In this document: piece after piece, positions 56,784 through 64,000 of the stretch
Position numbering within the stretch: the stretch's first letter is position 1
Layout of the letters: the number at the start of each line of letters is the position of its first letter
Assembly (NCBI RefSeq): GCF_016775475.1
Contig: NZ_JAEUXJ010000009.1
Location: forward strand, 124,001-188,000
Direction of reading: 5' to 3'
Length of the DNA stretch: 64,000 bases
From: Belnapia mucosa
GTDB lineage: Bacteria; Pseudomonadota; Alphaproteobacteria; Acetobacterales; Acetobacteraceae
Translations under genes and position numbers: made by a program
Notes under the pieces: model-generated
The model's input: the letters and a program-made list of their open reading frames with translations, nothing else
What the model was told of the DNA's origin: nothing
The model's database searches: none

Positions 56784-57893
56784 ATGAAGATCGACCATGT
56801 CTCGCTGACGCTGTTTGCCTGGGAGGGCATCCCGCCGACCAAGTACCACGCCGCGAGCCGGCTGGACTCCGGCAGTTCGGCGCTCGGCCTGCTGCGGATC
56901 GGGACGGATGCGGGCATCACCGGCCATGCCTTCCTCGGCTCCGCCACGCATACGGCGGCGAATGACGGGCCGGGGCTGGTGCGCTACCTGAAGCCGCTGC
57001 TGATGGGCCAGGACCCGCTCGACCGGGAGAGGCTGAATGCCGCGCTCTGGCCCTGGTCGCGGCTGATCTCGGTGCGCTCGATCGGCGCCGTCGATGTCGC
57101 GCTCTGGGACATTGCCGGGCAGGCGGCGGGGATGCCGATCCACCGGCTGCTCGGCACCACGCGCCACAGCATCCCGGCCTATGCGAGCTCCGCCATCCTG
57201 CCGGATGCCGCGGCCTATGCCGAGGAGGCGGTGCGGTTCCGCGACAATGGCTGGGCCGCCTACAAGATCCATCCGCCGCAGCGCTGGCGCGAGGACATCA
57301 AGGTCTGCGAGGCGGTGCGGCGCGCCGTCGGCGATGAGTACAACCTCATGCTCGACAGCACCTGGTGCTACGACTTCCCGGCCGCGATGCGCGTCGGCCG
57401 CGCGATCGAGGAATTGGGCTTCCTCTGGTACGAAGACCCGCTGCACGACCAGGACATCACCAGCTACGTCAAGCTGCGGCAGAAGCTCGACATCCCGATC
57501 GTCGCCACCGAATACCCGGCCACGGGCCTTGAGAGCTATGCGCCCTGGATCATGATGCAGGCGACCGACTACCTGCGCGGCGATGTGGCGGTGAAGGGCG
57601 GCATCACCACGCTGATGAAGACCGCGCATCTCGCCGAGGCCTTCCGCATGAACTACGAGGTCCATCACGGCGGCAACAGCCTGAACAACATCGCCAACCT
57701 GCATGTCTGCTGCGCCATCCGCAACACCACCTATTTCGAGGTGCTGCTGCCGGATGGCGCGCATAAATACGGGCTGGCCCAGGACATCACCGTGGGCCCG
57801 GACGGGCTGGTGCATGCGCCGCAGGGGCCGGGCCTCGGTGCCGCCATCGACTTCGATTTGATCGAGCGGAAGCGGATCGCGGTGCTGGAATAG
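56784..57893 (+). CDS. Enolase-superfamily (mandelate racemase-like) dehydratase
   Basis: A 369-residue enzyme of the mandelate racemase/muconate lactonising group. N-terminal capping domain to about residue 125, then a barrel with WAAYKIHPPQRW near 160 (active-site Lys), LMLDSTWCYD near 190 (metal Asp), FLWYEDPLHD near 215 (metal Glu), IVATEYPATG near 240 (metal Glu) and NYEVHHGGNSLNNIANLHV near 295 (His). Such enzymes dehydrate sugar acids or racemise hydroxy acids. ATG 56784 follows GGAGGGAA. It lies between two Bug receptors and is 54 bases before the second one, which suggests an uptake-and-dehydration operon. Confidence 0.9.
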   Translation: MKIDHVSLTLFAWEGIPPTKYHAASRLDSGSSALGLLRIGTDAGITGHAFLGSATHTAANDGPGLVRYLKPLLMGQDPLDRERLNAALWPWSRLISVRSIGAVDVALWDIAGQAAGMPIHRLLGTTRHSIPAYASSAILPDAAAYAEEAVRFRDNGWAAYKIHPPQRWREDIKVCEAVRRAVGDEYNLMLDSTWCYDFPAAMRVGRAIEELGFLWYEDPLHDQDITSYVKLRQKLDIPIVATEYPATGLESYAPWIMMQATDYLRGDVAVKGGITTLMKTAHLAEAFRMNYEVHHGGNSLNNIANLHVCCAIRNTTYFEVLLPDGAHKYGLAQDITVGPDGLVHAPQGPGLGAAIDFDLIERKRIAVLE

Positions 57894-57947
57894 CCGGTGC
57901 GGCGGGCTAGAAGCGCCGGCATCCACACCGAAGATGAAGGCGCTTCC

Positions 57948-58940
57948 ATGACCCATTCCACACAGGGGCCTACCCGCCGCGGCGCGGTGGCGGGGCTTCT
58001 GGGCCTCGGCCTCGCCAGCCCGGCTATCGCCCAGGGAGCCTATCCCAACAAGCCGATCACCGTGGTGGTCGGTTTCCCGCCCGGCGGGCAGACCGATTTC
58101 GCCGCCCGCATCCTGCAGCCCGGCCTGTCCGCCGCGCTGGGGCAGAGCGTGGTGATCGACAATCGCGGCGGCGCCGGCGGCAATCTCGGCACCGAGACGG
58201 TGCTGCGGGCGCGGCCGGATGGCTACACGCTGCTGGCGGGCAATGCCAATCCGCTGACCATCAACCCGCACACCTTCCAGGGGATGACCATCGACCCGCT
58301 GCGGCTGACGCCGGTCGGGCTGATGCTGCAATCCTCGCTCATCCTCTGCGTGCATCCCTCCGTGCCGGCGAAGACGCCGCAGGAATTCGCCGCCTGGGCG
58401 CGGACGCAGCCAAATGGCGTGGATTACGGCTCGGCCAGCGCCGGCAGCCTCTCCCATGTGGCGATGGAGATGCTGAAGAACCGCATCGGCAACCCGCCGA
58501 TGGAGCACATCCCCTATCGCGGCAGCGGGCCGGCGATGCAGGATTTCATCGCCGGGCGGTTCAGCATCATGGCCGACGCGGCCTCGGTGGTCGCGCCCTT
58601 CCTGCGGGCGGGGCAGATCCGCGGCATGCTCTCGACCGGGGCAGCGCGCATCCCGGCCTTCCCCGACCTGCCGATCGCGGCCGAGCAGGGGCTGCCGGAT
58701 TACAGCTTCACCGCCTGGATCGGGTTGTTCGGCCCGCCCGGCCTGCCGCCCGAGATCGTGCAGCGGCTGAACACGGCGCTGAACACGGCGGTGCAGGAGG
58801 CCTCAATCCGCGAGAAGATCACCAGCCAGGGCGACGAGCCGGGCGGCGGGACGGCGGACTCGCTCGGCGAGACCATGCGGCGCGACCATGCCCGCTGGGG
58901 CGAGGTCGTGCGGGCCAACAACATCCGGGCCGACGGCTAA
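57948..58940 (+). CDS. Bug/TctC-type receptor (7)
   Basis: A 330-residue Bug-family receptor. Signal MTHSTQGPTRRGAVAGLLGLGLASPAIAQG (RR suggests Tat), then PITVVVGFPPGGQTDFAARILQP, NRGGAGGNLGTETVLRARPDGYTLL, YGSASAGSLSHVAMEMLKN near residue 165 and HIPYRGSGPAMQDFIAGRFSIM near 188. It follows the enolase-superfamily gene on the same strand, so it probably imports that enzyme's substrate. A strong hairpin follows the stop codon. Confidence 0.92.
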   Translation: MTHSTQGPTRRGAVAGLLGLGLASPAIAQGAYPNKPITVVVGFPPGGQTDFAARILQPGLSAALGQSVVIDNRGGAGGNLGTETVLRARPDGYTLLAGNANPLTINPHTFQGMTIDPLRLTPVGLMLQSSLILCVHPSVPAKTPQEFAAWARTQPNGVDYGSASAGSLSHVAMEMLKNRIGNPPMEHIPYRGSGPAMQDFIAGRFSIMADAASVVAPFLRAGQIRGMLSTGAARIPAFPDLPIAAEQGLPDYSFTAWIGLFGPPGLPPEIVQRLNTALNTAVQEASIREKITSQGDEPGGGTADSLGETMRRDHARWGEVVRANNIRADG

Positions 58941-58941
58941 G

Positions 58942-58979
58942 GGCCAGGAGGGGGACGCCGTCCCCCTCAACCCTTGGCC
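58942..58979. terminator. Nested hairpin terminator
   Basis: Inner perfect stem GAGGGGGAC/GTCCCCCTC around GCC (58948-58968) inside outer arms GGCCA/TGGCC. It follows Bug receptor (7) and precedes the convergent IalB gene stop, so it can serve both strands. Confidence 0.7.
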
Positions 58980-58987
58980 TGGGGTTG

Positions 58988-59593
58988 TTACTCCGGCTCC
59001 TTCGCCAGGGCGTCATAGGCCGCGCTGAAGCCGCGGAAGGAGACGGGGATGGCGGCCTCGGCGCCGGTCGCATCCCGCCACTCCAGCCGGGCGGGCGCAT
59101 CGGCGGCGCGGCTGCGCAGGCGGCGCAGCACCGCCTCGTCCCGCAGGTCGAACTCGGCGAAGCAGCCGCGCGGGTTGCAGCTGCGGAAGGGCAGGGTCAG
59201 CGCCGGCTCCTGGCGGGCCGGCGTGTCGAGCACCATCCGGGCCGGCTGGCCGACCTGCACGTTCACCGGCACCTGGGCCACCAGGCGCAGCGGCTCGCCC
59301 TTGGCGACGCGGCCGATGGCGAGCACGGCGACCGGCTGCTGGCGCTGGTCCTGGGTGGTCTGGGCCATCTCGCAGAGCCGGGCGGCCGGGTTGGTGCCAT
59401 TGGCGGGGCGGGTCTCGCAGCGCATCACCCAATCGGCGAAGACGGCGGCGGTGCGTTCCGGGCTCTCCGGGGCGGGGGTTGGGGCAGGCGCCTGGGTCGG
59501 CTGGGCCGCCGCGCGCGGGGCCTGCTGGGCCAGCACGGCCAGGGGCGACAGGGCAGCCACCCAGGCCATCGTTGCCAACGCCATTGTCTTCAT
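58988..59593 (-). CDS. IalB-like (invasion-associated locus B) family protein
   Basis: A 201-residue exported protein. Signal peptide MKTMALATMAWVAALSPLAVLAQ, a proline/alanine-rich linker (PTQAPAPTPAPESPE), then an IalB domain: FADWVMRCETRPANGTNPAARLCEMAQTT, PVAVLAIGRVAKGEPLRLVAQVPVNV, and FRSCNPRGCFAEFDL with a cysteine pair near residue 140. IalB proteins occur widely in alphaproteobacteria; virulence is known only in Bartonella. ATG 59593. It is the only gene on this strand between two convergent units. Confidence 0.87.
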   Translation of the reverse strand: MKTMALATMAWVAALSPLAVLAQQAPRAAAQPTQAPAPTPAPESPERTAAVFADWVMRCETRPANGTNPAARLCEMAQTTQDQRQQPVAVLAIGRVAKGEPLRLVAQVPVNVQVGQPARMVLDTPARQEPALTLPFRSCNPRGCFAEFDLRDEAVLRRLRSRAADAPARLEWRDATGAEAAIPVSFRGFSAAYDALAKEPE

Positions 59594-59682
59594 CGATGCA
59601 GGGCCCCGTACCGGTTCATGGACGCGGGGCGGCTGTAGCCCGGGCGGGGGGGCGAACACAACCTCGTGCTGAAAGCCGGCGG

Positions 59683-61095
59683 TCAGAAGCCGTGCTCGGG
59701 CTCCGGCACGGCGCGGCGGACGGTGCCGCCCCATTCCTGCATGATGTCGCCGCCCTGCACCGTCTCCGGCGCCCGGCCGGGATCCTGCACCAGCACATCC
59801 GGCCGCAGCATGCGGATCAGGTCGAGCGCGGTCTCGGCACCGTAGCGGATGACGAGATCGACCGCGGGCAGCTCGGCCAGGGCTTCGGCCGCCGGGTCGC
59901 CATCGGCGACGCCGACCACCAGTCGGTCGCACCAGTCGCGCGCCTGGGTCAGCACCTGCGGCTCCCCGGCGGCGGTGCTGGCGGCGAGGAAGCCGACGCG
60001 ATGGCCGGCGCGGCGCCAGCCCTCCACCCGCTCCGCCGCCTGGCCCCGGGTAGCGAGCTTGCGGGCGGCGAGCCGGCCGGGGGTCAGCACCTCGAGGAAC
60101 TCATCCTCCCGCACCACGCCGATGCCGGACTTGCCCATGGCGATGCCGGCGGCCAGCGCCCCGAGCCGGGCGACGAGCGGCAGCGGCAGGTTGACCGCAA
60201 GGCCGGCCGCGGCGACCGAGATCACCGCATCCCCAGCACCGGCCGGGTCGATCATCTCCGCCACATCGGCGGGGAGGTGGCGGGCCGTATCGGTCTCATC
60301 CACCAGGGTCACGCCGGCCTCGCCGCGGATGACCAGGACGGCGCCGAAGCCATGGGCGGCACGCAGCGCACGGGCGGCGGCCGCGATCTCGGCATCGCCG
60401 CCGGTCGGCAGGCCGGTGGCGGCGGCGAGCTCGGCGCAATCGGGGATCATCAGGTCGGCGCCTGCGAAGCGGGCCGGGTCGCCGCCGCGCGGATCGACCA
60501 CCACGCGGCGGCCGGCGGCGCGGGCCGCGGTGATCAGGCGCGCGGGGGTGTTCCCGGCCAGCACGCCCTTGCGGTAGTCCGACAGCACCATGACGGTGGT
60601 GGCCGCCACCGCGTCGGCGGCGATCCGCACCAGCCGGTCGGCCAGGCGCGGGTGGATCGGCGCGTTCTGCTCCTGATCGGCGCGGAGCAATTGCTGGCCG
60701 CTGGCGACGAAGCGGGTCTTGGTGGTGGTGGCGCGGCCGCCCTGGACCAGCAGCCAGGGCTCGACGCCCGGCTGGCCGCCGATCAGCCCGGTGAGGTCGC
60801 TGCCGGCCTGGTCGTCGCCGACGATGGAGACGAAGGCGACGGCGGTGCCGAGGGCCGTCAGGTTCCGCACCACATTGCCGGCGCCGCCGGGCAGCGCCAC
60901 CTCGCGGTCCACGGCGAGGACCGGGACGGGGGCTTCGGGGCTGATGCGCTCGACCCGGCCATAGACATAGCGGTCCAGCATGGCGTCGCCGACGACGAGG
61001 ACGGCGCCGCGTTTGAGCTGGCGCACCGCCTCCAGCAGCTCGGACGGGATGGCGCCGGATGGGGCTGGTCGGGGTTCGGGCGCTGGGCCGTGCAT
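59683..61095 (-). CDS. hldE: HldE/RfaE-like heptose 7-phosphate kinase with degenerate C-terminal domain
   Basis: A 470-residue protein in the layout of bifunctional HldE. The N-terminal PfkB-type kinase (about 1-325) looks intact: VVGDAMLDRYVYGRVERISPEAPVPVL, LPGGAGNVVRNL, VLSDYRKGVL, and the anion hole PAGAGDAVIS. The C-terminal nucleotidyltransferase region (about 340-470) aligns loosely, but the catalytic NG-x-FDxxH-x-GH segment reads AASTAAGEPQVL, and the later VKGxDY and NPLEQRM blocks are missing. The domain is therefore probably inactive. The kinase makes D-glycero-beta-D-manno-heptose 1,7-bisphosphate. ATG 61095. Confidence 0.85.
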   Translation of the reverse strand: MHGPAPEPRPAPSGAIPSELLEAVRQLKRGAVLVVGDAMLDRYVYGRVERISPEAPVPVLAVDREVALPGGAGNVVRNLTALGTAVAFVSIVGDDQAGSDLTGLIGGQPGVEPWLLVQGGRATTTKTRFVASGQQLLRADQEQNAPIHPRLADRLVRIAADAVAATTVMVLSDYRKGVLAGNTPARLITAARAAGRRVVVDPRGGDPARFAGADLMIPDCAELAAATGLPTGGDAEIAAAARALRAAHGFGAVLVIRGEAGVTLVDETDTARHLPADVAEMIDPAGAGDAVISVAAAGLAVNLPLPLVARLGALAAGIAMGKSGIGVVREDEFLEVLTPGRLAARKLATRGQAAERVEGWRRAGHRVGFLAASTAAGEPQVLTQARDWCDRLVVGVADGDPAAEALAELPAVDLVIRYGAETALDLIRMLRPDVLVQDPGRAPETVQGGDIMQEWGGTVRRAVPEPEHGF

Positions 61096-61254
61096 TGCAC
61101 TGCGGTAGCCCAAGCCAGGGTCTGCGCGCAAGGCGAGAGACGGCACGGGATGTGTTTCCCGTGGAACATAACCGCTTCGTGGCGGGGTTCTGGTCCTATC
61201 CTGTACGGGGTCGCACAGGCGCAGGCCGTTGGGCAAGCCCGACGCCAACAAAGA

Positions 61255-62034
61255 CTAAGCCGAGATGAAGCGCATCCGGTGGCCTTCGAGCACGAGGCAG
61301 GTGAGGGGGCCGCCGAAGCAGGCGCCGGTGTCGATGCCGATGCGGTGCGGCCGCACCACCGGCACCTCGGCCGGGGTATGGCCATGCACCACCACCAGCG
61401 GCAGGTCGCCCTCGAAGGAGAGGAAGGGCTCGCGGATCCAGACCAGGTCGAAGGGGTCCTGGCGCTCCTGCGGGATGCCGGGGCGCACCCCGGCATGGAC
61501 GAAGAGGTAGTCGCCCGCCTCATATTGCAGCGGAAAGCCGCCGAGCTGCGCCAGGTGGTCCGGCGGGACGGCGGTGCAAGCGGCCGGGTCCTCGGGGTTG
61601 GCGCCGTAGCTGGTCAGCGTCGCGGCGCCGCCATTCTCCAGCCAGAAGGGCAGGGCGCCGGGATGCGCCTGCGGGTCGCAGGCATCCAGCATCATCACCT
61701 CATGGTTGCCGAGCAGGTTCACCACCTCGAATTCGCCGGGGATGCCGCCGAGCAGCGCATCGCCCGCCTCCTCCAGCCGGCGCAGCACGCCGGCGCTGTC
61801 CGGGCCGCGATCCACATAGTCGCCGAGATGGATGAGGGTGACGCGCTCGGCCGGCCGGGCGCGGGCATCCTCGCCGATCAGGGCATGCAGCGCGGTGAGC
61901 TGATCGACGCAGCCATGCACGTCGCCGACGGCATAGATGCGCCAGCCCGCCGGAAGGTTGCCGGGGGCGAGCTGACCGAGGCGCGGGGTCACCGGCGGCC
62001 TCGGCGGGGGCGGGGGGTCTGGGGCGGGATACAA
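61255..62034 (-). CDS. Metallophosphoesterase (serine/threonine phosphatase-like)
   Basis: A 259-residue calcineurin-type phosphatase. All metal motifs are present: VGDVHGCVDQL near residue 38, HLGDYVDRGPDS near 71, LLGNHEVMM near 110, VHAG near 183 and VVHGHTP near 218. It resembles bacterial PP2A-like or ApaH-like phosphatases. The N-terminus (MYPAPDPPPPPRPP) is a proline-rich extension. Start is TTG 62034. It is 159 bases before the HldE-like gene on the same strand; the two may be cotranscribed. Confidence 0.9.
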   Translation of the reverse strand: MYPAPDPPPPPRPPVTPRLGQLAPGNLPAGWRIYAVGDVHGCVDQLTALHALIGEDARARPAERVTLIHLGDYVDRGPDSAGVLRRLEEAGDALLGGIPGEFEVVNLLGNHEVMMLDACDPQAHPGALPFWLENGGAATLTSYGANPEDPAACTAVPPDHLAQLGGFPLQYEAGDYLFVHAGVRPGIPQERQDPFDLVWIREPFLSFEGDLPLVVVHGHTPAEVPVVRPHRIGIDTGACFGGPLTCLVLEGHRMRFISA

Positions 62035-62121
62035 CTCACGGGAGATCGTTTAGCGCTTCATTCACCATCCGGCGCGAGTTTAGAGGATGATGTGCCGCAC
62101 CGCACTGCGCCAGGACAGCGC

Positions 62122-63132
62122 ATGATCGTGACCGGAGCCAGATTGGCGGCCCCGCCGGGGCCGGCCGGGCTGCTGCCGCTGGTGCGCCGGGCCCTGCCCG
62201 GGGCGGCGGGGCGGGCGGCGCTGCGGCTGCGTCCCACGGGGCCGATGGGGCTGCCGGCCCGGCGCCGGCTGCTGCGCGCGCTGCTGCAGGATGCCGCCGA
62301 GACGGGCGGCGGCGCGGTCTTCGACACCGGCGCTGGGGAGATGCTGCTGCTCGGCGCCATGGCCGGGGCGGCGCGGCGGGCGGCGGCGTCGCTGGCTGGG
62401 CTCGCCGGGGATGCGGCGGCGGTGACGCTCTGGCTGCTGCCGCGGGATGCGGCGGCGCTGCTGGCCTGGGCCGAGACGGCGCGGCTGGCGGGACCGGACG
62501 CGCCGCCGGCGCCGCCCGGCGCGGACCTGGCAGGGCTGGAGGCGCGGCTGGATTCGCTGCCGGCCGATGGGGTGCTGCGTCACCGCGCCATCCTCCGCCC
62601 CGGCGCGGCGGTGCCGGAGCGCGGGCGGCGGCTGCGGCTGTCGCGCGCCGCGCTGGCCGCGGTGCTGGGCCCGCTGGCCGAGGATGATGATCTGATGACG
62701 CATGCCGCCAACCGGCTGGCGGCGCGGCTGCTGCCCGGCCTCGCCGCCTGGGCGCGGGACCTGCCCGGCTGGCGGCTGCTGCCCCTGCCGCACGCCGCCC
62801 TGCCGCCGCCGAGCGCCGTCCCCGGCCAATTCGGCGTGCTGCCCCTGGCCGCCGCCGCCGATCCCGCCCTGCCCGCCTGGCGGGAGGCGCTGGCGGCCCG
62901 CGGCTGGGGCCTGGCGCTGGAAGCGGCCTTGCCCACCCCCTTCGATCCGGCCGGGCTGCCGGCCGACCTGCTGCTGCTGCGCTGGTCGCCGACCCTGGCC
63001 GAGGGGCCGCTGCCCGGGCGCCTGCCGCCGGATCGGCTGGTGCTGACCGGCTGCGACGGGCCGGCCGCCCTCGCCTTCGCGGCACGGCTTGGCGCCGCCG
63101 CCACCGGCCCGGCGACGGAGGTGGCGGCATGA
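62122..63132 (+). CDS. Hypothetical alanine/leucine-rich protein
   Basis: A 336-residue protein I do not recognise. It is rich in Ala, Leu, Arg and Pro, with no signal peptide or membrane segment. Segments such as RRALPGAAGRAALRLRPTGPMGLPARRRLLRALLQDAAETGGGAVFDTGAGEMLLLGA and LLLLRWSPTL look like a globular alpha/beta protein. Codon phase bias supports coding in this frame. ATG 62122 has AGGA upstream. It overlaps the next gene by 4 bases, so the two form an operon. It could be a regulatory protein with degenerate catalytic domains; this is guesswork. Confidence 0.6.
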   Translation: MIVTGARLAAPPGPAGLLPLVRRALPGAAGRAALRLRPTGPMGLPARRRLLRALLQDAAETGGGAVFDTGAGEMLLLGAMAGAARRAAASLAGLAGDAAAVTLWLLPRDAAALLAWAETARLAGPDAPPAPPGADLAGLEARLDSLPADGVLRHRAILRPGAAVPERGRRLRLSRAALAAVLGPLAEDDDLMTHAANRLAARLLPGLAAWARDLPGWRLLPLPHAALPPPSAVPGQFGVLPLAAAADPALPAWREALAARGWGLALEAALPTPFDPAGLPADLLLLRWSPTLAEGPLPGRLPPDRLVLTGCDGPAALAFAARLGAAATGPATEVAA

Positions 63133-64000
63133 GCGCGCCCGGCGGCGATGCCCTGGCGCTGGCGCATTACCTGCGCGAGGCGGTGGCGGCCGGGCTGGTG
63201 CGGGAGGCGCTGCATCTCCGCCTCTCGGGCCTCGATGCCGGGCTGCGGCGCGGCCATCACCGCCGGCTGGTGCGGGAGGCGCTGGAGCCCCTGCTGCGCC
63301 CGACCCGCGGCCGGGTCTTCGAATTGCCCAATGGCGACATCATCGCCGTGGCGCCGCCCGAGGGCCGCCATCTGCGCGGTGCCGAAGAAGAACTCGGCAT
63401 CCTCTTCGCCGCCGAGGAACTGCGGCCCTTCGCCCGGCGGCGCCTGCCTGAGGAAGCCGCGGCGCTGCTGGCCGCGGTGGAGGAAAGCCTCTCCCCCGGC
63501 ACGCCCGCCCCGGCCGCCGAGGCGGAGCGGCCACCCCTCTCGGCCGGCGACCTGCCGGCGATGGAGCGCAGCCTCGGCCAGGCCAGCCTGGCGCGTTTCC
63601 TGGTCCGCCGCCCGGTCTGCCGCCTGGCACCGGAGGGTGGCGGGCCGGACACCGCCTGGGAGGAGTGGGAGCTGCGCTGGACGGAGCTCTGCGCCGCGCT
63701 GCTGCCGGGGGTGGATCCGGCGCTCTCCCCGGCCCTGTCCCGCCGGCTGCGGCGGCTGGCGGAACGGCGGCTGCTGGCCGAGCTGGGCCGGCCCGGGGAT
63801 GCGCGGCGGCTGGGGCAGGAGGGGTTCCGGCTGGCGCTGGAAACCCTGGCGGAGCCGGAATTCCTCCGCTTCGACGCCGCGCTCGGGCCGCAGGGGCGGG
63901 GGCGGATGGTGCTGACCCTCGATGCCGCGGATGCGCTGCACGATCCCGCCGGCTTCGCCTTCGCGCGCGACTTCTGCCGGCTGCGCGGCTGGCGCCTCGC
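63129..64000 (+). CDS. Hypothetical protein (3' end beyond window)
   Basis: At least 290 residues, cut by the window end. It begins MSAPGGDALALAHYLREAVAAGLVREALHLRLSGLDAGLRRGHHRRLVREALEPLL and contains RGRVFELPNGDIIAVAPPEGRHL. Near the window edge, GRMVLTLDAADALHDPAGFAFARDFCRLRGWRLA is faintly like the second half of an EAL-type domain. The reading frame is open throughout and in phase with the GC bias. It overlaps the previous gene (ATGA). No known function can be assigned from the part seen. Confidence 0.6.
   Translation, partial: MSAPGGDALALAHYLREAVAAGLVREALHLRLSGLDAGLRRGHHRRLVREALEPLLRPTRGRVFELPNGDIIAVAPPEGRHLRGAEEELGILFAAEELRPFARRRLPEEAAALLAAVEESLSPGTPAPAAEAERPPLSAGDLPAMERSLGQASLARFLVRRPVCRLAPEGGGPDTAWEEWELRWTELCAALLPGVDPALSPALSRRLRRLAERRLLAELGRPGDARRLGQEGFRLALETLAEPEFLRFDAALGPQGRGRMVLTLDAADALHDPAGFAFARDFCRLRGWRL

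Noticed and set aside
59479..63132. A 1217-residue plus-strand open frame
   Set aside because: Most of it is antisense to the IalB, HldE and phosphatase genes. Only the part from 62122 is likely to be coding; the rest is an artefact of high GC content.
1..64000. CRISPR arrays or phage-like modules
   Set aside because: No regularly spaced repeats, integrase, capsid or terminase genes are visible.

Overview
The window is a very GC-rich (about 70 percent by eye), densely packed chromosomal segment from an alphaproteobacterium. The best fit is an environmental Acetobacteraceae such as Roseomonas or a relative. This is inferred from the many Bug/TctC-type periplasmic receptors, codon use, and gene families; no rRNA or marker gene is present to prove it. 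I see no tRNA, rRNA, CRISPR array, prophage or intact insertion sequence.

Layout: 1-5.7 kb holds an AidB-like acyl-CoA dehydrogenase (cut by the window edge), a CBS protein, an SMP-30 lactonase-like protein and a minus-strand AtuA/AtuA-like/GH1 operon. 5.8-9.7 kb has a transposase-derived protein, a TetR-SRPBCC-VOC operon behind a perfect palindromic operator, and an M20 amidohydrolase. 9.9-20.1 kb is a surface-polysaccharide locus. It carries a complete GDP-D-glycero-alpha-D-manno-heptose set (hddA, gmhA, hddC, gmhB) followed by two methyltransferase proteins, a 2OG-Fe(II) oxygenase and an 1107-residue methyltransferase-GT2-GT4 fusion. Three of these proteins share an STSWR-x-T-x-PLR-type linker.

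20.2-38.9 kb is a mosaic of small catabolic and regulatory units: Bug receptor/cyclase/SDR, LysR with aldo-keto reductase, a redoxin-2OG oxygenase fusion, a racemase-like protein, an outer-membrane barrel, MBL and HD hydrolases, a PIN/antitoxin pair, HxlR with MATE pump, an alpha/beta hydrolase, and Bug receptors with an epimerase or a GntR regulator. 39-44 kb is a PotFGHI-like ABC importer with an FAD amine oxidase-like enzyme. 44-47.3 kb couples PdxA2 and a DUF1537 kinase (a four-carbon sugar acid route) with a Bug receptor. 47.3-54.3 kb is an NMT1/THI5-type ABC uptake and catabolism unit, divided over two strands around a TetR regulator with similar operator-like sites at both promoters. 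54.4-59 kb holds a DUF1194 protein, an IS5 transposase remnant, two Bug receptors and an enolase-superfamily enzyme. 59-64 kb has an IalB-like protein, an HldE-like protein with an apparently dead C-terminal domain, a phosphatase and two unknown proteins.

Two dispersed intergenic repeat families are visible. One has two hairpins whose stems differ between copies by compensatory changes. Seven solitary Bug receptors occur without any TctA/TctB membrane genes, so they must share membrane partners encoded elsewhere.
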